Assembly: GCA_031394355.1 (NCBI GenBank)
Contig: JANNSU010000054.1
Span: 80,698-144,697, forward strand
From: JAEUMY01 sp031394355
GTDB lineage: Bacteria; Pseudomonadota; Gammaproteobacteria; Burkholderiales; Usitatibacteraceae
DNA length: 64,000 nt
Direction of reading: 5' to 3'
Part shown: positions 54,848-62,536 of the stretch, piece by piece
How the letters are laid out: each line of letters opens with the position of its first letter
How positions within the stretch are numbered: position 1 is the first letter of the stretch
Notes under the pieces: model-generated
What the model saw: the letters and a program-made list of their open reading frames with translations, nothing else
What the model was told of the DNA's origin: nothing
Databases searched by the model: none
Translations under genes and position numbers: made by a program

Positions 54848-56003
54848 GTGTCGCGAATTTCTGTCCAAAAACCGATTTGCTGTCGATGCCCCACCAGCGC
54901 TCCAGCGCCGTGGCGTATACGCTGCGGAAATCCACACCGAAAGGCAGATTGCCATTTCCGTCCAGGCGATCCAGCTGCGGTGCCTGCCCGTAGAGACCGC
55001 CCTTTACACGACCGCCGGTGACTAAGTGGACGTTGGCCGTGCCATGGTCCGTACCGTTGCTCTGATTTTCCTTGGGGCGCCGTCCGAACTCCGCATAGGT
55101 CATCACCAGCGTCGAGTTCCAGCGATTCAACTCAACAAGCGCCGTCTTGAGCGCATCAATGCCTTCAGCAATTTGCTTCAGCAAGGCCGCATGAACACCA
55201 GGCTGATTCACATGCGTGTCAAAGCCTCCAAGACTCAACCTGACCACCGCGATGCCTGCGTTGCTGGCAATCAGTTGTGCCGCCGTTTTCACCTGGTTGC
55301 CAAAGCCCCCCTGCGGAAACTCGGTCTTGAACACATGGTTCGCATTCAGCTTGCCGGCCGCCTGCACAATGTCACGTTCGATGCTGAGGATGTGGCGTAA
55401 CGCGCTGTTGCGCTGATCTTCAACCGGCCGTGCCAGTTTCGCCTGCCGCAGGAAGTTTTCGGTATTGCTGACCGAAATCGCTCGCGTGCCATGCCCGGCG
55501 AGCGGGCCCATTTCCGTGGCGCCAATCACCACGCCATCTGCGGCGAAGGATTTCGGCACCGGCTGCACCTTGAACGCACGCGTGAGCCAGCCATCGTCCA
55601 GGTACTCATCGCTCTTCGATGCCGTGTCCCAGATTTCGATGGAGCGAAAGTGCGACTGGTTGGGTTCGGGATAGCCGATTCCCTGCACGATCGCCAACTC
55701 CTTCTGTTCCCACAACGCCATCAATGGCTTCAGGCTGGGATGCAGGCCTGAGCCCGGATTGAGCTGCAGAATTTGATCACGGGGAATGGCAAGGCGCGGG
55801 CGCAACACCTTGTAGGTCGGATCGTCGAATGGAATAACGGTATTGAGGCCGTCATTGGCGCCTTTCAACTCGATCAGGACAAGCAGATTGCGGTAGTCGG
55901 ATGCCTGGGCGAATGCGAGCCCCGGGGGCAGTGCCATCCCGGCCGCCAAAGCGCCGCCCCACTGCAGGAATTGTCTGCGCTGCATGGTGTGTTTCATGTT
56001 CAT
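54828..56003 (-). CDS. DUF1501 family exported protein
   Basis: A 391-residue DUF1501 protein. Tat signal MQRRQFLQWGGALAAGMALPPGLAFA; the alkaline-phosphatase-like family blocks LIELKGANDGLNTVIPFDDPTY, LNPGSGLHPSLKPLMALWEQKELAIVQGIGYPEPNQSHFRSIEIWDTA, and SLGGFDTHVNQPGVHAALLKQIAEG with TYAEFGRRPKENQSNGTDHGTANVHLVTGG (metal site His). Such proteins are always encoded with a DUF1800 partner, as here. Function unknown, perhaps a periplasmic sulfatase-like hydrolase. Last gene of the operon that begins at the EF-hand gene. Confidence 0.9.
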   Translation of the reverse strand: MNMKHTMQRRQFLQWGGALAAGMALPPGLAFAQASDYRNLLVLIELKGANDGLNTVIPFDDPTYKVLRPRLAIPRDQILQLNPGSGLHPSLKPLMALWEQKELAIVQGIGYPEPNQSHFRSIEIWDTASKSDEYLDDGWLTRAFKVQPVPKSFAADGVVIGATEMGPLAGHGTRAISVSNTENFLRQAKLARPVEDQRNSALRHILSIERDIVQAAGKLNANHVFKTEFPQGGFGNQVKTAAQLIASNAGIAVVRLSLGGFDTHVNQPGVHAALLKQIAEGIDALKTALVELNRWNSTLVMTYAEFGRRPKENQSNGTDHGTANVHLVTGGRVKGGLYGQAPQLDRLDGNGNLPFGVDFRSVYATALERWWGIDSKSVFGQKFATLDLVRA

Positions 56004-56013
56004 GTCTGCCCGT

Positions 56014-57621
56014 TCACTTGAGCTGATACGTGGGATCGGAAACCAGTTGCCGCACGTGCGCCAGGATTTCCTGGTTGCGATCAGCCATCGCCGTCGGTTG
56101 CACCGGATTTTGCGGCGGCATCGGCAGCACCACCTTGGCCATCGCCGCAGAGGCATCGCTCCCTTTGGTCTTGAACTGTCCCGCCCACTGGTTCAAGTCC
56201 ATCTTGAGACCGGTGCCTCGTGGAATATCACGTTGCATGACGCGTTCCTGGCGCGACTCGGCACCCGCACGTCCGGCTGCAATCTCGGCGCGATCCATGC
56301 GGTCTGGCCGTTGGGCGCGGTCGCCGCGACCAGGCGGTGGTCCTGCCTTGCGGCCATCCGTAGCGGTCTGCATCATGGCCGCCATTTCGCCTGGTTGAAG
56401 GAATGGACGATCATCTGCTCTGAATACCCGATCGAGAAACTGCTTTCGTCCGAGCAACGAGCTTGAATTGATCCAGGCCTCACCACCTGGCCAGCCCTTC
56501 ACATTTGGCGGTGACATCAGGTTCTGACCCAATCCTGATGCAGCAAACACGAATGGCCGCAGATACGTGGTTTCGATCTCGAACTGCTTCAGCGTGCCAA
56601 CCACGAACTCGACCGGGGATTTCACCAGCGTCGCGCGATTTTCTTTCGCATAGAAGGCATCGGACGTGAACATGGCGCGCATGAGGGCACTGGTGTCATA
56701 CCGACTGTTACGGAAGATCCTGGCTAGCCGATGCACCTCTTCCATATCCGGCGTCGGAGAAACAAATTCCTTCCACAGCTTGGTGGTGATGAACTCAGCG
56801 GTTTGCGGACGCTCCAGCAGCATGTCGAGCACATCGTTACCTTCAAACCGACCGGTGCGGCCAAACACGGTCTTCACCCCGCCATCATGGGCAAAGCGAC
56901 GGAACATGAATTCGCCGTTGTCCCGATCCACACTCCAGCCGGTGAAAGCGCGTGCCACTTCCTTGATGTCTTGCTCACTGTATTGGCCCTCGCCAAGTGT
57001 GAAGAGTTCCATGACCTCCCGCGCGAAATTCTCGTTCGGCTGGCCGCGCCGGTTTTGGGCACTGTCCAGATAAATGACCATGGCCGGATCACGCGCGATG
57101 TCCTTCAGCAACTGGCCGAAATTGCCCAGCGCGTGTTTACGCAACACGAGGTTCTGCCGATACATGAGCTGGCCATAGCGCACCTTCTGCTGGCTGGTCG
57201 CGAAGTGGTTGTGCCAGAAAATGGTCATCTTCTCGGTCAATGGCGACGGCGTCGACAGCATTTCGCGGAACCACCACTCGCGCAACTCGATGCCACGCTC
57301 GACGTTGAGCCGGTTTTCCTTCATGCGCTCCTCGGGCGTGAGATCGCGCAGCTTGTACGGTGGCGTGATGGCTTCTTCCACCCAGGCCGGCGGCGGTGTC
57401 ACGGCTTCCTTGCGCGTAGCGCGCAGCAGACGGTCGGCAGCTTCTTCACGCGACAGCCTGGAATACTGGTCGATCTGCGCCGCTGATGCCGCAAATCCGG
57501 TCCGGTTCAGAAGATGTCGGGCACCTTCCTGCCCGATCTCCTGCGACTGGGCCATAGCGGTGCTCCCGACGAGGAGTCCAACGGACATCAACAGTGCGTG
57601 CAATAGTGTGTTGGTTTTCAT
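56014..57621 (-). CDS. DUF1800 family exported protein
   Basis: A 535-residue DUF1800 protein. Sec signal (LLMSVGLLVGSTAMAQ), RHLLNRTGFAAS, WFREMLSTPSPLTEKMTIFWHNHFATSQQKVRYGQLMYRQN, NENFAREVMELFTLGEGQYSEQDIKEVARAFTGW and GQNLMSPPNVKGWPGGEAWINSSSLLGR. The family is helical and of unknown activity. It follows the hydrolase gene by four bases and precedes the DUF1501 gene by ten, so the pair is co-translated in the usual way. Confidence 0.9.
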   Translation of the reverse strand: MKTNTLLHALLMSVGLLVGSTAMAQSQEIGQEGARHLLNRTGFAASAAQIDQYSRLSREEAADRLLRATRKEAVTPPPAWVEEAITPPYKLRDLTPEERMKENRLNVERGIELREWWFREMLSTPSPLTEKMTIFWHNHFATSQQKVRYGQLMYRQNLVLRKHALGNFGQLLKDIARDPAMVIYLDSAQNRRGQPNENFAREVMELFTLGEGQYSEQDIKEVARAFTGWSVDRDNGEFMFRRFAHDGGVKTVFGRTGRFEGNDVLDMLLERPQTAEFITTKLWKEFVSPTPDMEEVHRLARIFRNSRYDTSALMRAMFTSDAFYAKENRATLVKSPVEFVVGTLKQFEIETTYLRPFVFAASGLGQNLMSPPNVKGWPGGEAWINSSSLLGRKQFLDRVFRADDRPFLQPGEMAAMMQTATDGRKAGPPPGRGDRAQRPDRMDRAEIAAGRAGAESRQERVMQRDIPRGTGLKMDLNQWAGQFKTKGSDASAAMAKVVLPMPPQNPVQPTAMADRNQEILAHVRQLVSDPTYQLK

Positions 57622-57625
57622 GGCG

Positions 57626-58603
57626 TCACTTGAATTCAAACCGGTCTCCCGGAGAAAGTGATGTGGCAGCATCGACCTGAAGCCAGGTCTTTGCCTTTAC
57701 ATCGTCCTTGAGATAAGCATTCCAGAATGCCAGCGTCATGGCCTTCACGTCTTTCTGGATGCGTCGATCCGTGTCGTTACGCGTATTGTGCCCGCCAAAT
57801 ACCATGTGATCGCCTCCCGCCATGACCGCAAGATACTTGTCAGGTCCCGGCATGTTTGCAAATGGCTTGGTACGGTCTTCCGGCTTCGTGCCATCACCCA
57901 GCACTTCCCCATCCAGATCGCCCGTTACAGAGAACAAGGGCATGCGAATATTCGCGAACTGCTTGTCCATGCTGCCCGACTTGGCGTTGCCCAGCGGGCT
58001 GAACGCGATGGCGGCACGAATGCGCGGATCCGCCTCGGCGGGAAAAGGCCCGAGTGACTGTCCGGCCACACCCATCGTCGTGCGGGAGCCGAAGGAGTGG
58101 CCTGACATGCCGATGCGATGGATGTCTGCCTGCTTCCACGATGGTTCATCCGACTTGCGTCGAACAATCTCGTCCAGTACAAACTTCACGTCACCGACAC
58201 GCCACATCAGGTTGCGACCAGTCATCGCCCCCTTCATGTTTGCAATTCGATCCTTGGTCGGGACGCCCTTCCAGATGGACTCGTCACTGCCCGCATGCTG
58301 CAGGGAGACAACCATGAAGCCATGGGCCGCCCACTCCGCAGCCCAGAGCTTGCCACCTTCCAGACTTCCACCCAAACCGTGCGAAAACAGGATCACGGGC
58401 AGACTGCCTTCAAACTTGGCGGGTGCCACAATGCGCACTGGTACATCACGGTTGCGCTTCAAGTCCCGCCAGACTTCGTCGCGGCTGGCCAGCTCCCGCC
58501 CGCCGCCGTCCGCAGCGAACGCATTGCTTTGCACCAGGAACAGCGCGAGCAGACACGTGAGCGCGACAACGGCGAGGTATTTCAGGAGGCTGGTCATGGT
58601 CAT
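57626..58603 (-). CDS. exported alpha/beta hydrolase (dienelactone hydrolase/PAF-acetylhydrolase-like)
   Basis: A 325-residue exported hydrolase. Signal peptide ends SNAFAADGG; LPVILFSHGLGGS is the oxyanion strand, nucleophile Ser in GMSGHSFGSRT, Asp in SVTGDLDGEV and His in GGDHMVFGGHN. The fold is that of bacterial platelet-activating-factor acetylhydrolase and poly(ethylene terephthalate)-type esterases. Substrate unknown. Second gene of the EF-hand-hydrolase-DUF1800-DUF1501 operon, suggesting a shared envelope function. Confidence 0.85.
   Translation of the reverse strand: MTMTSLLKYLAVVALTCLLALFLVQSNAFAADGGGRELASRDEVWRDLKRNRDVPVRIVAPAKFEGSLPVILFSHGLGGSLEGGKLWAAEWAAHGFMVVSLQHAGSDESIWKGVPTKDRIANMKGAMTGRNLMWRVGDVKFVLDEIVRRKSDEPSWKQADIHRIGMSGHSFGSRTTMGVAGQSLGPFPAEADPRIRAAIAFSPLGNAKSGSMDKQFANIRMPLFSVTGDLDGEVLGDGTKPEDRTKPFANMPGPDKYLAVMAGGDHMVFGGHNTRNDTDRRIQKDVKAMTLAFWNAYLKDDVKAKTWLQVDAATSLSPGDRFEFK
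57944..57957. repeat. iterated palindrome, GCGAATATTCGC core
   Basis: Perfect 12-base core (last flank G) in the exported hydrolase gene, read as ANIR (context FANIRMP). Confidence 0.92.
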
Positions 58604-58627
58604 GAGCTTTCAGCGAGTGATGCTGCC

Positions 58628-59056
58628 TCAGGCTTGCGGCTTGTTCTTGCCGTGCATCGCCTTCAGTTCCTCTTTGGACAGCGTGCCATCCTTGTTGGTG
58701 TCCAATTTATCGAAGTTTTCCTTCAGCTTCGGGAAGCGCTCTGCCTCGGCGCGGCTGATGCCACCATCGCGATCGGTATCGGCGCGTGAGACACGCTCTC
58801 CGTCGTGCTTGGCGCGCATGGCCTGCATTTCTTCCTTGCTGATGAAGCCATCCTTGTTGGTATCAATCTGATCGAACTGCTTCGACAGTTTCGGCAGGGC
58901 ACCGGCTTCTTCCCTGGAAAGTTTGCCATCCCCATCCTTGTCTGCCTGGGCAACGCGATCCATTGCCTTGCCTTTGCCGGGCTCTGCCAGAACCGGAAGT
59001 GCGATGGCAACAGAGAAGAGTGCTGCGAAAAGTGAGAGTGCTTTGCGATGTGACAT
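58628..59056 (-). CDS. exported EF-hand calcium-binding protein
   Basis: A 142-residue exported protein (signal peptide ends ALPVLAEP). Four EF-hand loops in order: DKDGDGKLSREE, DTNKDGFISKEE, DTDRDGGISRAE and DTNKDGTLSKEE, each with intact calcium ligands. Spacing is regular (about 30 residues). A calcium sensor or buffer in the periplasm or outside the cell. First gene of the four-gene operon; the divergent partner is ompR, with a 222-base region between that contains many GTAAC sites. Confidence 0.9.
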   Translation of the reverse strand: MSHRKALSLFAALFSVAIALPVLAEPGKGKAMDRVAQADKDGDGKLSREEAGALPKLSKQFDQIDTNKDGFISKEEMQAMRAKHDGERVSRADTDRDGGISRAEAERFPKLKENFDKLDTNKDGTLSKEELKAMHGKNKPQA

Positions 59057-59178
59057 GTATTTCTCCTGATGAGTTTGATTGGGACTGCTGCGGCAGCCGG
59101 TCATTGAATCCATTCACTTGATGACACGGAGCCTACGCAATAGAACGCGCCAAGTCATTGCCGGTTTCCCACTCCCTG

Positions 59179-59250
59179 GTAACGGCGTGTAACGCCTGTA
59201 ACCTCTCTCCCCAGAGGGGCTTACAACTGGTTACATTCCCCCGTTACATT
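59179..59250. promoter_or_regulatory. cluster of GTAAC/GTTAC half-sites between the EF-hand gene and ompR
   Basis: Three GTAAC at about 59179, 59189 and 59198 (9-10 base spacing), then TTACA/GTTACA at 59221, 59230 and 59243. The segment TACAACTGGTTACA differs at one base from the RstA box. The arrangement fits tandem OmpR-family half-sites, suggesting autoregulation and control of the EF-hand operon. Confidence 0.65.
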
Positions 59251-59278
59251 TTCCATGCGTGCCGCTAACATGCGGGCC

Positions 59279-60028
59279 ATGAACACACCTCTACGCAACC
59301 GCATTCTTGTCGTCGATGACGATATCCGCCTCCGGGATTTGCTGAAGCGATACCTGACGGAACAGGGATTCAACGTTGACACCGTCGCGGATGGCGCCAC
59401 GCTGGATCGCGCGCTGACCCGGAATCGGTATGACCTCATGGTGCTTGATGTCATGTTGCCCGGCGAGGACGGATTTGCAATCTGTCGCCGCATACGGGCA
59501 ACCCCTGGCGAATATTCGGATCTGCCCATCATCATGCTTACCGCAAAGGGGGATGATGTCGATCGAATCGTCGGCTTGGAAATGGGCGCAGACGACTATC
59601 TGCCCAAGCCATTCAATCCGCGTGAACTCGTTGCGCGCATCCAGGCAGTGTTGCGCCGTCGCCCTGCATTGCCGATGCCCGGTGCGCCAGAGGATGGCGG
59701 CGGCATAGTCGAGTTTGGCCCTTTCCAACTCGACTTGGGCACGCGGACGCTCACCCGTGACGGGGCTGAAGTCTCCATGACGACCGGCGAATTCAGCCTG
59801 CTCAAGGTATTTGCCGCACATCCCAAGGTTCCGCTATCCCGTGACAAGCTGATGGAGCTCGGTCGGGGACGCGAGCACGAGTCGTTTGATCGCGCCATTG
59901 ATGTGCAGATATCGAGACTCCGGAAACTGCTTGGCGAAGACACTACCAATCCGCGCTACCTGCAGACAGTCTGGGGATTCGGCTACGTGTTTGTCCCGGA
60001 TGGCACCAAGCATGCGGCGGGCAAGTGA
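59279..60028 (+). CDS. ompR: OmpR-family response regulator
   Basis: A 249-residue two-component response regulator. Receiver domain (about residues 8-120): ILVVDDDIRLRDLLKRYL with the acidic pocket, phospho-Asp in LMVLDVMLPGEDG, Thr/Lys in MLTAKGDD and DYLPKPFNPRELVARI. DNA-binding winged helix of OmpR/PhoB type follows (TLTRDGAEVSMTTGEFSLLKVFAAHPKVPLSRDKLMELGRGREHESFDRAIDVQISRLRKLL). The ATG at 59279 is the only start in a good position. Its TGA overlaps the envZ-like GTG as GTGA. Confidence 0.93.
   Translation: MNTPLRNRILVVDDDIRLRDLLKRYLTEQGFNVDTVADGATLDRALTRNRYDLMVLDVMLPGEDGFAICRRIRATPGEYSDLPIIMLTAKGDDVDRIVGLEMGADDYLPKPFNPRELVARIQAVLRRRPALPMPGAPEDGGGIVEFGPFQLDLGTRTLTRDGAEVSMTTGEFSLLKVFAAHPKVPLSRDKLMELGRGREHESFDRAIDVQISRLRKLLGEDTTNPRYLQTVWGFGYVFVPDGTKHAAGK
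59507..59520. repeat. near-copy of the iterated palindrome (GCGAATATTCGG)
   Basis: One substitution from the 12-base core, in the receiver domain of ompR, read as EYSD. Confidence 0.5.
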
Positions 60029-61341
60029 AGCTCATTCCGGGCTCACTGCTTGCCCGTACCGCTCTCATCATTTTGCTGGCACTGCTGGCAACCCAGCTGG
60101 CGTCGTTCTATCTGTTCAACCGGTTCTATTCCTTGCCGCGGCAGCAGATTGCAGTTGCCGGATTTGCCAGTCATCTGAAGTCCATCAGCGCGGCGCTGGA
60201 GACCATTCCGCCGGAGCGCCATCTCGAGTTCATTGGTCGGCTTCAGGAACGGGAGGGCATTCGAATCGGCCGGGTGCGCACCGAGCAGGGTGACACGGAG
60301 CGTGATGTGGCCCTGGCGCCTGAACTTCCCGGACTGCGCGTCGTCCGTGCCCAGCTCAAGCGTGAATACGGCGAGGAGGCAGACATTTTCCTCCGACCGC
60401 GCAATCCCAACCTGCTTTTGATCCGTCTGCCTGTAGGGGAACGCCAGTACTGGGTCGTGTTTCCACGGAACCGCATCGAACGGGACGCCGGCATGGCGTG
60501 GGTCGGTTGGGCGCTCTTTGGCACCTTTGTCGCGTTGTTGGGTGCCTACCTCCTGATGCGCAAGGTCAATCAGCCGCTGCGCGCGTTGGCCTCGGCGGCT
60601 CGCATAGTCGGCAAAGGGGGCAGAGCTCGACCGGTCAGCCTCGAAGGTCCCACTGAAGTGCAGGCGGTGGCCGTCGCGTTCAATCAGATGCAGGACGATC
60701 TGTGCCGCCAGGCACAGGAGCGCGCGACGTTCCTGGCTGGTGTCTCGCACGATCTGCGCACACCACTGGCCCGCATGCGGCTCAATATCGAGATGCTGGG
60801 CGGCAAAGTGGATGATTCAACCCGCGACGACATGACTGCCGACATTGTCGACATGGACGCCATCATTGGTCAGTTCCTGGAGTTTGCGCGGGAAGAGTCC
60901 AGCGAAACGCCGGTGCCGACCTCACTCAACGAACTGATCGAAGATATCGTCTCCAAACGCAACGGCGGCGCGATCATACGGAAATCACTTGCTGACTTGC
61001 CCGTTGTTCCGCTCCGACCGGTGGCCATGCGGCGGCTGTTGGCCAATCTGGTCGATAACGCCATCAAGTACGGTGGCGGCCAGATCGACGTTGCCACTGT
61101 CGTATCGGGCGGCGCCCTGGTGCTGACTGTGGGCGACCGCGGCCCCGGCATTCCACCGGGAGAGGTAGAACGGCTCAAGCAGCCGTTTACCCGGCTTGAA
61201 GCCGCCCGCACCGGCGCGGGCGGGGCGGGATTGGGTTTGGCCATTGTCGACCGCATCTCCCGTCTGCATGGTGGCCGGCTGGATCTGCTGCCTCGTGAAG
61301 GTGGTGGTCTGGAAGCCCGCATCACCCTTCCGTTGAACTAG
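60025..61341 (+). CDS. envZ: EnvZ-like sensor histidine kinase
   Basis: A 438-residue sensor kinase: two membrane segments (about residues 10-30 and 155-175) around a periplasmic domain of about 120 residues, a HAMP domain (MRKVNQPLRALASAARIVGKG), the H-box FLAGVSHDLRTPLARMRLNIEML, N-box LLANLVDNAIKYGG and G-boxes VGDRGPGIPP and GAGGAGLGLAIV. It should phosphorylate the OmpR encoded immediately upstream. GTG start, overlapping that gene by four bases. Confidence 0.93.
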   Translation: MKLIPGSLLARTALIILLALLATQLASFYLFNRFYSLPRQQIAVAGFASHLKSISAALETIPPERHLEFIGRLQEREGIRIGRVRTEQGDTERDVALAPELPGLRVVRAQLKREYGEEADIFLRPRNPNLLLIRLPVGERQYWVVFPRNRIERDAGMAWVGWALFGTFVALLGAYLLMRKVNQPLRALASAARIVGKGGRARPVSLEGPTEVQAVAVAFNQMQDDLCRQAQERATFLAGVSHDLRTPLARMRLNIEMLGGKVDDSTRDDMTADIVDMDAIIGQFLEFAREESSETPVPTSLNELIEDIVSKRNGGAIIRKSLADLPVVPLRPVAMRRLLANLVDNAIKYGGGQIDVATVVSGGALVLTVGDRGPGIPPGEVERLKQPFTRLEAARTGAGGAGLGLAIVDRISRLHGGRLDLLPREGGGLEARITLPLN

Positions 61342-61439
61342 CCTTCGCCAGGGGATCGGGCAATCCTTCCGGGTTACTGTGCAAGCGCGGACCACGTTGC
61401 CGCCAAAGCATCGGCGCTTCAGCCGTATTCAGGCACGAG

Positions 61440-61949
61440 TCAAACCTCGCGCGCGGGGCCTTGCAGCAACGCCATCTGGATGCCAGCGTAAAAGACACCA
61501 TCAAAGCGGAGCGCGCAAGCCGTGCGGGCCTCATGCTTGAAACCAACCTGCTCGTAGAGGTGGATGGCCCGGGAGTTGTCTTCCCTCGCTTCCAGGGTTA
61601 CGCGGAAGATGCCCTGCCTCTGGGCATGCGCAAGCGTCGCAAGCAGCAACGCCCGTCCAATACCTTGCCCGCGACAGCTCGCGTGTACTCCCATTCCAAG
61701 CGTGCCCACGTGCTGGAGTGCGTAAGCCCAATGCGGGAACACGTCGCACCAGCCCACCACATGGTTCTCGATCAGCGCGACGTACTGCGCGGCATTGCTT
61801 GCGACGGATTGCTCCACAAATGCGGTCACTCGGTCAAGGGTAGGTGCCTCGACCTGAGCAAGATACTTCCGTTCGCGTGCAATGGAATCGAGGCAATCGC
61901 GAAACCCGACCGCATCCGGAAGCTGAATTTGGCGAATTGTGAAAGTCAT
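61440..61949 (-). CDS. GNAT family N-acetyltransferase
   Basis: A 169-residue GNAT protein: IRQIQLPDAVGFRDCLDSIARERKYLAQVEAPTL, GTLGMGVHASCRGQGIGRALLLATLAHAQRQGIFRVTLEAREDNSRAIHLYEQVGFKHEARTACALRFDGVFYAGIQMALL. The acetyl-CoA loop RGQGIGRAL is intact. The ending motif HEARTACALRFDGVFYAGIQMA resembles PhnO/ribosomal-type acetyltransferases. Acceptor unknown. The gap to envZ (61342-61439) shows no gene. Confidence 0.85.
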   Translation of the reverse strand: MTFTIRQIQLPDAVGFRDCLDSIARERKYLAQVEAPTLDRVTAFVEQSVASNAAQYVALIENHVVGWCDVFPHWAYALQHVGTLGMGVHASCRGQGIGRALLLATLAHAQRQGIFRVTLEAREDNSRAIHLYEQVGFKHEARTACALRFDGVFYAGIQMALLQGPAREV

Positions 61950-62071
61950 TCGGGACTCTGCCCGGCCTGACCGGGTGGCAATACAACGATTCAAGTCTTG
62001 TGGGTGGATCCAAGCTTACAACGCTGCATCAACACTCGGCATGTTCCTGGTCAGCCTCAGGAACTTTCCTG

Positions 62072-62104
62072 AAAAAAAGAGCCGAATCGCCTTTGCGATT
62101 CGGC
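62072..62104 (-). terminator. intrinsic terminator after the DUF4189 gene
   Basis: On the minus strand, GCCGAATCGC-AAAG-GCGATTCGGC then TC and seven T, 69 bases beyond the DUF4189 stop. Confidence 0.88.
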
Positions 62105-62173
62105 CCCCGCTGAATATTGCAAGGTACTGTCGAACTGCCTTGCGTCAATACCTCGCAGTCAAGACGCCAAGCA

Positions 62174-62536
62174 TCATTCGCATTCAGCAATCTTGATCTT
62201 GCAACCCTTGTTGCCACACTTGTCAAGGGCCATCTGCGATGCCTTCGCGGCATTGCTGCCCCAACCCACGCCGTAATATTTCTTGGATGCGGCATAAGCG
62301 CCGCAAGATTCAAACCACACGACCACTTTGCAGCTCTTGTTACCCGCCTTGCGGCATTCCTTCATGGCGGCTTTGCCGGCTTCGGCTTTGTCGTCATGGC
62401 CTGAGGAGAACCCGTATCCCGGCTCCTCATCGCCTTCTTCGTCATCGACAGCGATGGCGCCAACAGCGAACGCCGTGCTGAGACACAGTGCGCTGGCCAG
62501 TGCCAGCAGACTGCGGAACAGTTTCATGCGAGTCAT
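62174..62536 (-). CDS. DUF4189 domain exported protein
   Basis: A 120-residue protein. Signal peptide ending near AFAVGAIAV, an acidic stretch DDEEGDEEPGYGF, then the DUF4189 repeat region with Cys pattern CRKAGNKSCKVVVWFESCGAYAASKKYYGVGWGSNAAKASQMALDKCGNKGCKIKIAEC. The six cysteines are likely disulfide-bonded outside the cytoplasm. Function unknown. AAGGGAG precedes the ATG at 62536. It overlaps the end of the WYL regulator gene by four bases. Confidence 0.85.
   Translation of the reverse strand: MTRMKLFRSLLALASALCLSTAFAVGAIAVDDEEGDEEPGYGFSSGHDDKAEAGKAAMKECRKAGNKSCKVVVWFESCGAYAASKKYYGVGWGSNAAKASQMALDKCGNKGCKIKIAECE

Noticed and set aside
2734..57957. The iterated palindrome as DNA uptake sequence
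   Set aside because: Uptake sequences are strand-specific and often paired at terminators; this one is a perfect palindrome, mostly single and inside genes, and no competence genes are nearby.
2734..57957. The iterated palindrome as a CRISPR or transposon end
   Set aside because: Spacing is irregular over tens of kilobases, no spacers or cas genes are seen, and there are no target-site duplications.
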